Part shown: in pieces, positions 12,032 through 20,897 of the stretch
Position numbering within the stretch: position 1 is the stretch's first letter
Layout of the letters: the number at the start of each line of letters is the position of its first letter
Source: Tetragonia tetragonoides
Taxonomy: Eukaryota > Streptophyta > Magnoliopsida > Caryophyllales > Aizoaceae
DNA length: 64,000 nt
Reading direction: 5' to 3'
NCBI GenBank assembly: GCA_038025085.1
Contig: CM076140.1
Coordinates: forward strand, 38,191,501 to 38,255,500
Notes under the pieces: generated by a model
Seen by the model: only the letters and a program-made list of their open reading frames with translations
Told to the model about the DNA's origin: nothing
The model's database searches: none
Program-made: the position numbers and the translations under genes

Positions 12032-13408
12032 ATGCTGATTTTCACTTTTACAGGAATTCGAGTGGCTGAACTCTCTCAACAATGCCACTCCACAAGAAGA
12101 AGCAAGCCAGCCTTTTGCAACAACCTCGACACAGAGACGACTTTGGCTCCGATCGAGGAAGACCCTTGGTACCAAGACGTCTTCAACTACATCACCAAAG
12201 GAATATACCCTCAAGATGCACCAATAAGGGCTCAACGGGCCATCCGTCTCTTAGCGGCGCAATACATAGAATACAAGGGGGTTCTGTACAAAACATCCCA
12301 CGATGGGGTTAATCTCAGATGTGTGAACTCCGAAGAAGCCGCAGAGATTATGGACGGGGTACATAATGGGGTGTGCGGACCACACATGAATGGTCGAATG
12401 CTCTATAGAAAGGTCCTACGACTGGGATACTACTGGACCACTATGGAAAGGGATTGCTACGACTATTTAAAGAAGTGCAAGAAGTGTCAGATATATGCCA
12501 ACCTACAGCATATGCCACCCTCGATGCTCCACAACTTCACATCCCCTTGGCCGTTTTCCGCATGGGGAATAGATATCATTAGTAAGATCACTCCAAAGGG
12601 CTCAGGAGGACATGAATACATCCTAGTAGCTATAGACTATTTTACCAAATGGGTTGAAGCCCAATCCTATGCCGTCCTTACCTCCAAACAAGTGTCCAAA
12701 TTCATAAGGAACAACATCATTTGCCGATATGGTGCTGCGCATGAAATTATCAGTGACCATGGATTCCACTTCAAAGCCGAAACAGCCACCCTCTTCAAAA
12801 GCTACAAAATCCAGCACCATAAATCATCCCCTTACCGTCCCCAAACCAATGGCGCAGTAGAGTCCGCCAACAAAAACCTCAAGACTATCATTGAAAAGAT
12901 GATAGAAAACTACAAAGATTGGCCCATCAAACTCCCATTTGCTCTTTGGGGATATAGGACATCCATAAGATCCTCGGGAGCAACACCTTATTCCCTAGTC
13001 TATGGAATGGAAGCAGTTCTACCCATAGAAGTCCAATTACCCTCCATGCGCATAGCCTTAGAAGGAGAAATTCCTGAAACCCAATGGTTACAAGCCCGCT
13101 ATGAAGAGCTCATGTTCACGGATGAAAGACGCCTACGGGCCCTAGACCATTCCCACATGCACCAACAACGCATGGCAAGAGCATTCAACAAAAAGGTTCG
13201 ACCTCGTAATTTAAAGGAAGGGGATTTAGTTTGGAAGGAATTACGTGCCCCAGTTACCGACCCTAGAGGCAAATGTCGACCCAACTGGTTCGGCCCATTC
13301 ATCATCAAAGACATTCTATCAGGAAGTGCGGTCAGGCTCATGGATATTGATGGCATCGAGTTCAGTCAGCTCACCAATATGGATCAATTAAAGAAATGCT
13401 GCGTCTAA
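12032..13408 (+). CDS. Integrase region of Tat element pol, still open (458 codons)
   Basis: The N-terminal part of the frame (about 50-95) is the usual RNase H-integrase linker (DPWYQDVFNYITKG). A zinc-finger region follows, with CKKCQIY at its end. The DDE core has Asp181 in WGIDII, Asp242 in ISDHG and Glu277 in NGAVESANK. The ISDHG motif has His where gypsy integrases normally have Asn. The C-terminal part retains GYRTS, a GMEAVLPIE motif and an LKEGDLVWK/GPF-type module, ending KKCCV. The frame is intact, but no RT/RNase H precedes it. The start used is simply the first in-frame ATG; in a full element this would be internal to a polyprotein. Activity is unlikely without the rest of pol. 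Confidence 0.8.
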   Translation: MLIFTFTGIRVAELSQQCHSTRRSKPAFCNNLDTETTLAPIEEDPWYQDVFNYITKGIYPQDAPIRAQRAIRLLAAQYIEYKGVLYKTSHDGVNLRCVNSEEAAEIMDGVHNGVCGPHMNGRMLYRKVLRLGYYWTTMERDCYDYLKKCKKCQIYANLQHMPPSMLHNFTSPWPFSAWGIDIISKITPKGSGGHEYILVAIDYFTKWVEAQSYAVLTSKQVSKFIRNNIICRYGAAHEIISDHGFHFKAETATLFKSYKIQHHKSSPYRPQTNGAVESANKNLKTIIEKMIENYKDWPIKLPFALWGYRTSIRSSGATPYSLVYGMEAVLPIEVQLPSMRIALEGEIPETQWLQARYEELMFTDERRLRALDHSHMHQQRMARAFNKKVRPRNLKEGDLVWKELRAPVTDPRGKCRPNWFGPFIIKDILSGSAVRLMDIDGIEFSQLTNMDQLKKCCV

Positions 13409-13786
13409 AAAAAAAAATTAAATAAATAAATTTGGAAATTTAAAAAAAAAAAAAAGACGTTCATAATTTGAACGAACTACGCTGGCCTGATTCCATATTG
13501 GATAAGTAAGTAACCCTTCTAAGGGGCCCGGCCAAAATCAAAATCAAAATCAATTCCATTCAACTCATTCAAAAGGGATAATCTTTATTCAAACTGAACG
13601 AATAAGCTTACATTGCAAGAATTAAAACTTCCTAAGGTTAAAAAAAAAATAATGCAACTATGAGGGTTTAAGCTAAACAAATTCTTCTTATTATTTTTTT
13701 CAAAACTAGACTTGCTTTCCTAGAAAACTACTTTAATCCTTCTTCCCTTTAGAAGGCTTTGTTGAAGAGTTCTTCTTTGAAAGACC

Positions 13787-15079
13787 CTAGCTTGAGGACG
13801 ACCTATGATCGCTCCCTTGAGCTGGGGGCTTGCCTCTTTTCAGTACATGATAGCCTCCCATTTGAGGTCCTTCCTTTCTTTTCTTGCTTCCTGTTTTTGA
13901 GTGATATCTAGGCTTTAGTTGGTCCCACTCCTCATGACGAAGGGCTCGTCTCGCTTCTCCATCACTGCAAGAAAGCCAGTTCAGGTAGGTCTCGAAAACT
14001 TGGGTTGGGGCAATCACTTGAGGTACAATCCAGCGGTCCCGGCTACGCCAATACTTTACCCACTCCACAGCAAACTCAGTGGTCAAAGCTACGATATTTG
14101 GTGTCGTAGTCTACTGACGAGGGATGATCTGCTTCAATCCATATTGCCTCATAACCCTAGAGGGAAGAAGAAAGTGGTCCTGTACAAACCCAGTATGGTA
14201 GTATGGAGGATCAAGTTATCACAGACCACTAAGGAAGTCAAGTTCCACCAAGGCACATACCAACGGATGACAGGTCCCGCGCGGAAAAAGGCATCCCACT
14301 CAACAAGGGACTTTTTAGAATACAGCATTTGCCTAACCAAGAAGCTAGCAGCGGTACAGGTTTTCTTTGACCAAGTCCGAGGAACACGAGCTATCTAATT
14401 ATCTGGAGACTCTATTAACCTCAGATGCTCGTATAACCAAATTTGAAGTAGCAGGGGGCTGCCAGAAAAAGTTTCGTGAGTAGAGATTTTTAACCTGTCA
14501 AACCTAGTAATGGTTTCCCCTACAACCAGATGCAAGGGAGAGTGCCCTTCAACCATTTGATCAACCACCCTCAACAATGAGGCTCTACCCAAGTTAGGAG
14601 ATTCTGCATTAACGAATAGTTGGCGATTTAATAGGCAAAGTACAAAAAGCCTGTCGACGACAATGCCTGAATATCACATCTTTTTCACAAGAAATAGCAA
14701 ACTTTTCACAAAGTTGAACCAAGTCTTACATCGACACCAAGCACCATGTTTTTGGCTTCTGCAGATGACAAACCCAAGGATTTCCTGTACTGATCCCTAA
14801 AACCATCTCTTAAGTAAGGCACAGTTGGGGGAAGAACATCTGACATATTAGTGATCGCAACAAATTCCTCAACCAAAGGGCATAGTTCAGAGTTACCAAA
14901 ACGAAAAACATGCAGGTCGGGGCCCAATAATTCAAAGCAGATCGAAGAAGGGGCCACAATATTTTGGTTGGTTTCAAAGTCAACAGGGTAGAAACGTGAA
15001 ATGGGGCTAATTCAAGTTTATCTTCTACGGTCAGATTTTTGCACAAGGCATCAAACAGATTTTCAAAGGATTTCACCAT
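13787..15079 (-). pseudogene. Antisense ORF of the Tat element, DUF7745-like captured plant domain, frameshifted
   Basis: Reading the minus strand from ATG at 15079 gives consecutive blocks in shifting frames. They run MVKSFENLFDALCKNLT, then DLHVFRFGNSELCPLVEEF and FRDQYRKSLGLSSAEAKNMV, then SPLHLVVGETITRFDRL and FSGSPLLLQIWLYEHLRL. After these come VIRWYVPWWNL and FAVEWVKYWRSRDRW, with a basic/serine tail. The order and spacing match what I recall of the DUF7745/plant-mobile-domain-like proteins found in plant genomes and inside Tat elements. It would encode roughly 430 residues if intact; at least four frame breaks disable it. It lies convergent to integrase, between pol and the 3' LTR. 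Function of the family is unknown to me. Confidence 0.65.
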
Positions 15080-15156
15080 GGTAGAAGTTTGGGGAAGATT
15101 TGGGAGAGCTAAGGTCTAAAAAAAAAGTGATACAACATCAAGCATCCCGTAAATCC

Positions 15157-15253
15157 TATTTATAGGCAGGAACGCGGGCCAAGGAAGTCAGAAATCCATA
15201 AAAAAGCCCAAACCAGAGCCGTCAGCAGCACTGGTCAACGCTGCTAGCGGCCC
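15157..15253 (-). promoter_or_regulatory. Putative antisense promoter inside the Tat element
   Basis: On the minus strand TATAAATA (15164-15157) lies 78 bp upstream of the antisense ATG at 15079. Some 89 bp further upstream is GGGCCGCTAGCAGCGTTGACC-like sequence (15253-15233), differing at two positions from the LTR word at 8718-8738. In the LTR the same word precedes its TATA box by about 100 bp. This suggests a shared promoter origin in inverted orientation; transcription is not demonstrated. Confidence 0.55.
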
Positions 15254-15633
15254 AGACCCTGGCTCAGTCCGCATTTTTCTCTCGCTCCAACTCGCTCCAT
15301 TGATCCGGTCTACCCAATTTAGGCCCAATTTTGATACCCGCACAGAATTACAAAGCCCGAGACTCTCTTAGATTTGTCTTTTTCAATTTTTCTTTTTTAT
15401 TCTTCCATTTTTTTAGGGGGTATAATATGTGTAATTTTTGCTTTTTCTTGCAATTTTTACCTTTTTCTTTATTTTATTCCCTAAATTATGGCTTTGTCCT
15501 ACCACATAACACGTTGCATACTTAGATCAGACGAGCATAATCGAGTCGTCATATCATACATATCATAAAAAAATGCATAAAAACAGGAGTTCAAAATCTC
15601 AAGATCAATGTCTACAAGGAAGCCCAACACTGC

Positions 15634-15777
15634 TCAACCAGAATCGTTGCTGTCAGCCTCATCGTCAATGGACGGCCCCTGACCATAGTTCCCAGTCGAG
15701 TAATGGAGAGAAGAGCTATAAATGGGCCTACTGTTGTCAGGCCTTATGTCCCGCCCATCATATGCCGGTGCGCGCAT
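15634..15777 (-). other. Short minus-strand open frame of unknown origin
   Basis: A 47-codon frame (MRAPAYDGRDIRPDNSRP...) lies upstream of the antisense promoter, adjoining the deletion junction at about 15832. It could be the tail of a second antisense gene or chance. I recognise nothing in it. Confidence 0.2.
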
Positions 15778-15831
15778 AGGGGTACCTGCCGAAAGCCCCG
15801 CAGCAAACAAATTCTCTGTGGCGCTGACCAA

Positions 15832-16724
15832 TTTCCCAGGGCCGCTAGCGGCGCTGACCATGCTTCTGCCCGGCTCATTTTTCAAGCCCGTCTCGTTTTT
15901 CAGCTCAATTTCTGCCGTCAAACTCTACTTCCCACGCCTATATAAACAACCCTTCACCCTCAGCTAAAAAGACACAGCCTACAGTCGACAACCTCTATTT
16001 TCGGTTGAGTACTCCCGAGCTTCTCCCTCTTTCTTCTAAAATTTGAGATCTTGCTTTACTATTTTTGTCAAATATAGCCTACAGTTCAGGTACAAATTCC
16101 TGAGGGCTCAAATTAAATTGCTTGTCTAATTGTTTATTTTTTAGTAGTCATATTGTAGATATCATGCTAGAATAACGTTTTTATTGCTTCCTAAATATTG
16201 TCTGTATAGTCGTTGTGTTGCTCAACTTGTCAATCGAATGCATGTCTAAACAAGGGTTAAAATAAATGTCGTGATGCTTGTGATGAACCAATTAATAGTG
16301 TAAGTCTAGGTTGTTAATCCGGTTTTGCATGAGAATTATGTCTTTAAATTATTAAGCAAACTTGAGTTAGTAGAGGCCGTCATAAAACGGGCGAGTTGGG
16401 TGCCTAACACCTTCCGACCTCGTACCTTCGCCCCCGGCCGAACCTATCATTTTTGGGTACTCATATGTTCTATATGAGCGGGAGTCTTTCTAAAAATATG
16501 ATTTGTTTTCTTATCGCGCTATTGGGTTGTCCCTTCGGTTTGTCCCTTCGATAAAACGCCGATAACAGATTTGTGACCTCTTTCATGGTTTTTATTCAAT
16601 TCAAGTCTTTTCAAAAGCTTTTCTAACTCGATGGTCCCTTGAACTTATCTAAGCCCCAAACTGACAAATTTTCTATAAGGACGCACTCCGTGAAACATGG
16701 TTAGAAAAATCCCGAGTCCTTACA
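15832..16724 (+). repeat. 3' LTR of the Tat element, 5' end deleted
   Basis: Similarity to the 5' LTR begins abruptly at 15832 (equivalent to 8711) and runs to the CCTTACA end next to the CATAG duplication. The TATA box is kept (15939-15946). The first 375 bp of U3 and the polypurine tract are missing. Confidence 0.85.
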
Positions 16725-17484
16725 CATAGGAGCAGAAAATCTCATACTCAGCCATACGGGGGGACAAAGCTTGATGTCATCATCTAAAGGTACCCCTCGC
16801 AAGCACAGATTACTCTTCGAGGCAACCCTGTCCTGAGGTACTTGACGTGTGAAAATTTGTACTTTGCTAAGAACATGAGCCTTCCAAATAAGACTAGCTA
16901 ACTCCCATGAACTGCTACTATCTTGTGTTAGTAATGCATAACATCGTTTTACAGAGACTTCATTGTGAATCTCATGCTTCCAAATAAGAGAATGTTCTGT
17001 TTCGTTGTTAAGACATACTGGTTGAATAAGCTGCAAGAGTCGCTCGTGAGCTTCCTCCTGCCAACTGCGCAACATTTTCTTCTTCCTGAAACATTTCAGC
17101 AACATAAGACTCTTGAAGAGCCTGGGATATACCTTAGCCAAAGTATCATTACAGACCCATGTTGGTCCAAAACTTAGCTCTAAGCTACCAACTTTAATAC
17201 GAAATTCAATAACCTCCATAGCTGTTGTTGTGCTAGACCCTACTGTGGGAATTTGTCTCCATATAAGGGAAGGATGAGAACTTAGCACAGAAGGCAACCA
17301 AGACGAAGAAGAGTTTTGATATTTTGCATCTATGACCTTCCGCCAAAAAGCTGATGTTTCATGCCCATAGCGCCACCACCAAAGAACGCACCCTAATTAA
17401 CTTCCAAAATATCGCCTCTCAAAAATAAAACAAACTTTCCAAAACAGTGCGCCATCTGATCTTCTCGTCGATCAGATACTACAT

Positions 17485-17660
17485 TTTTTTTTTGTCTTTG
17501 TCAAGGGTATCCACCGTCGATCACAGTGACTAACCCTCTCGCCCCAACTGTCAGCGCACTAAGCGATAGGGAACTGGCCAAGGAAATTTTTCCATTCGCA
17601 AGAGTTGGAATTCGAACCCCCAACCACTTGTTTAAGAGATGAAATACTGAACCACTGCAC
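17485..17660 (-). mobile_element. tRNA-derived SINE, copy 2, with TSD
   Basis: The element is flanked by ATACTACAT at 17476-17484 and 17661-17669. On the minus strand it starts GTGCAGTGGTTCAG, carries a good B box (GGTTCGAATTCC, 17618-17607) and ends in a T/A-rich tail next to the left TSD copy. The body aligns with copy 1 at 2842-3023. Its 5' end appears a few bases shorter than copy 1, weakening the A box. Confidence 0.85.
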
Positions 17661-17669
17661 ATACTACAT

Positions 17670-18027
17670 GCTACATCCAACTGCAGCTAAGTAACTTCCC
17701 AAAGATATCTGCTTCTATGTACGCTGCCAAACTCTAGTCCATTATATTGGCGTAGACCTGATACAGGTTTGTATTGACGAAGAGGATTAGCATCTTCACA
17801 TTTTAGATTGCAGTAGGTGTTACTTCTACTAGTTGTAAAATGAGAAATCGTAGGTTTGTCAAGTCATTTATTTCGCAAAGACTTGTGAGAAAATTGCCTA
17901 TCTTCCATACACCAGCTTACACCAATCCGGATCTCTTGATTCCTGTTGTGTACTACTCTTTATCCTAAATACATTCTGAATATCCCTGATTTATCATGCA
18001 TCTTAGTTTAGGATGTATTCCATATTT
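17670..18027. other. Intergenic, nothing recognised
   Basis: No gene or repeat terminus is evident between the SINE and the pentanucleotide repeat. Confidence 0.4.
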
Positions 18028-18295
18028 AGGGTTGAGCTATATTGGATTGGATTGGACTGAACTGATGAATTAAATTGAAGTGAATTCAACACCACTGAAC
18101 TGAAATGAACACCACTAAACTGAACACCAATGAATTGAATTGAATCCACTTTTTATGTGAGACAAAATCTATATTTCTGAAGTGAACAACACTGAACTGA
18201 ACTGAGGATCACTAGACTGATTTGTATCACTAAACGAAAACCACTATTGAATTGGACTGAACTAAACTGAACTGAACTGACCTAGTAAACTCTAA
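18028..18295. repeat. Degenerate TGAAC/TGAAT pentanucleotide repeat
   Basis: Many copies of TGAAC, TGAAT and CACTGAAC with interspersed ACACCACT occupy this stretch, about 600-900 bp upstream of the CASP-like gene. The structure parallels the GGAAC-rich element at 5460-5680. Confidence 0.6.
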
Positions 18296-18818
18296 AGAAC
18301 ATACTTTTTTTTCTTCTTTTTTTTAGAGTGACTAAAGAGCATACTCTTAACAATTTATTGATAAAATAAGTTTAAAAGTTAATATATCAAATGTATAAGG
18401 AAATGAGACAGAGAGTCAGAGATAACACACAAACATACATTTATATTTTTTTTCACTTCTTTTTGGTGAACTTTTTGGTGAAAGACGGACCCTGGGGTTC
18501 CCTTTCAAAGTCTTTAGACCAGTAATTGCATTGTGTTTTCCACCACAATTATCTTGAATTAAAAATATAAAATCTTCCATTACACGCCCCATTACATTAT
18601 TTTTAAAAATCTTAGACAAATCAAATCAGTTAAATCAGTTAAACAAACCACAACAGCCAATATCTTCTGGCATTCCTATAGTCAAATAATTCATACCACC
18701 TTATCTAAAAATTTGCGTTCATATCTACAATTGACAATTCACTTTGAATTCAATTCCTTTAACGTGTAGACAATCCTAACCAAATTATTTTATATACACC
18801 CATCACTTTCCTTTCCCT

Positions 18819-18828
18819 CTATATATTC
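18819..18828 (+). promoter_or_regulatory. TATA box of the CASP-like gene
   Basis: TCTATATATT follows a CT-rich stretch and lies 88 bp upstream of the ATG at 18916. This allows a leader of roughly 55-60 nt. Confidence 0.55.
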
Positions 18829-18915
18829 TTACATGAATAACGTCTACACACCTCTCATAAACCACATCCCATAATAAACAGTTTTTTGTTCATTGTTAGT
18901 GTTATAATAACAACT

Positions 18916-20808
18916 ATGGAGACAGAGAAGGGAACAACGCCGCCAGCCGCAGCCCCGACACCCGTGGCGGGTTCTAGCCGCAAGAAATGCAGCATGGTTG
19001 ATGTAGTTCTGAGGGTTTTGCTCTTGGCGGCGTCGATAGTGGCGGTGGTGGTTATGGTAACCAGCAAACAAACTGTTATGTTTCCTGTCCCTAACGCTCC
19101 TGTTCCTGGTCTTACTGTCCCTATTCCTGCCAAGTTTAATCAATCTCCTGCCTTTATGTAAGTTTTCCAAACTATACATAAGCTCATTAATTTTTGTGTG
19201 TTAACTTGTTTTTCATTTTCTTTTTCACTTTTTCTTTTTACATAAACTTGTATAACATGATCTTATCGTAACTTTCAGTCTGGCGAAGGTTACTTTGTAG
19301 TGAAACTATATATAGTCATTGTTAATAATAAGTAACGTGTACATTTCTAAATAGTGACTTCATTTTACTATGATCGAGGTGGTCTCATATAAGAATTGCT
19401 CAAACAAATAGGTTTGCGTTTAGATTGTTCAAATTTATGTAGAAAAGAAATCATTTTAGTTCATGCTTGTTTGAGGTGCAGTCACGTTAAGGCTGCATCA
19501 TATGAATTTTTGGTATTGTTTCTTTTGAGTTTTGAATGTGCTTTAAATTTAATATAGAACTATTGAAGTTGCATGATTTGGTTAGGTTCACAATTGACGT
19601 GATGCATCGAGTTGGCTTTTGACCAACTCAGGGTGCCATTTGTAAAATACTCCTAGTATCTAAAATCTAGAGGAGGGAGGGGGCTTGCTAATCTCGCCCA
19701 TGCTTGGTCAAATTTTGTCATTTAATACCAAAAAAAAAATAGTTAAAAAAATGATCTAAGAGTAGAGTACGACATAGTAATTGATTTTTTCATCCTCAAT
19801 TCATCTATATTTTGAACTAGATGTATACCCCGTGCGATGCACGGGCTTGTAAATTATCAATAGAAAATATATTTTACAATATTGTTATTCAAATTTTTAA
19901 TTAAGAATGATTTATCAATTAGGCATATAGCAAGTAATATAGAGTTACACAAAATCAAAATTATGATGTGTATGATGTTTATTTTTTCTCTTATTTTTTA
20001 GCTATGTGTAGTTTAAATTTTCTTATTTGACATGCATGAAATAGTTGCTTGATCCAAATGGATAAATGAATTTCATAGTTAAGTGTCAAATTCATAACTA
20101 CCGTCTCGACATACTATATACAAATCAAATTAGTATATGTATACCTTCATGTATTTACGTATATCCATAACTTTCTACAAAGAGTAGTTTTTATTTATCC
20201 ATCGTTGGTTTACTTCATATTTTATGAGCATTTTAACTATAGTAGGTCTACTTCATATTTTATGTTAAATTTCTTATGTGTCATTAATTTGTTATGCAAC
20301 TCTTGTTTAAATAGATGTAGAGATATCAGTTGATTTTTTCAAAAAAAAAAAAATTCAAATCATTATTGAAGAAATTAATTATCATTACAATTATCTTATT
20401 TACAAATTCTACCAATGCTATATTTCTCCATCTCCATGGTGTTTAATCATGTACTTTTCCAACAATGGCTTTCTACTATACAACTGAGGCTTGAAATCAC
20501 TTAGAAATTTGAGATGTATGTATAAAGATTACCGATACATAATTTTCATCATTTATATTAAAATAAAAATTATTTATGGACTACTACCCCTTATTAAATT
20601 CATTATGCCTAGTCTTTAGTATAATTTATGTTATGTTCATGTACCGTATTTATGAAGTTTATGTTCATGTATGCTCATTTAATTGGATTATAAGGTTCAT
20701 GCATGTATTGTATTAATTACAGGACATAACATTAATTACTGGATATGATGCTGACTGGGTAAGTTGACGTGGCATGACACGTGTCAATGCAGCTGCGTGC
20801 ATGATCCA

Positions 20809-20897
<89 letters not shown>

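Larger units (their letters stand above)
8336..16724 (+). mobile_element. Tat-lineage Ty3/gypsy LTR retrotransposon, internally deleted
   Basis: The element is bounded by a perfect 5-bp duplication, CATAG at 8331-8335 and 16725-16729, and is inserted into the zf-RVT region of the minus-strand LINE. It has a complete 5' LTR (8336-9602), a primer-binding site, a leader of about 1.25 kb, a broken gag, an open integrase frame, an antisense reading frame and a 3' LTR lacking its first 375 bp. Protease, reverse transcriptase and RNase H are absent between gag and integrase. The polypurine tract was lost with the start of the 3' LTR. Tat assignment rests on PBS type, integrase sequence style and the presence of an antisense ORF, a known feature of some Tat/Ogre elements. 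Confidence 0.85.
6156..17391 (-). pseudogene. 5'-truncated L1-type LINE (ORF2 C-terminal half) broken by three insertions
   Basis: Read on the minus strand, segments 17391-16725, 8335-7681, 7445-7350 and 6291-6156 join into the C-terminal half of a plant LINE ORF2. It starts with the WWWRYGHE and AFWRKVIDAKY region downstream of RT. The zf-RVT region follows (KVQIFTRQV, VASKSNLCLRGVPLDD), then RNase H pieces (VIDSANVVSWIKDKDKRP, NEIDSTISILPDFNIIHV, LAKKG), a short 3' UTR and a poly(A), seen as the T-run at 6156-6166. Several stops and frameshifts show it is dead. It is interrupted by a Mutator-like element, a LINE 3' fragment and a Tat retrotransposon, each flanked by its own target duplication. 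The endonuclease and RT core are absent, so it was 5'-truncated. Confidence 0.75.

Noticed and set aside
17485..17660. Functional tRNA gene
   Set aside because: Only the promoter boxes are tRNA-like; the TSD, the A/T-rich tail and a second copy identify a SINE.
18028..18295. CRISPR-like array
   Set aside because: The repeats are degenerate 5-mers without spacers in a plant nuclear context.
18886..18918. Upstream ATG as start of the CASP-like protein
   Set aside because: It adds a hydrophobic 10-residue extension (MFIVSVIITT) that is not typical of the family; the METEKG start at 18916 fits better.
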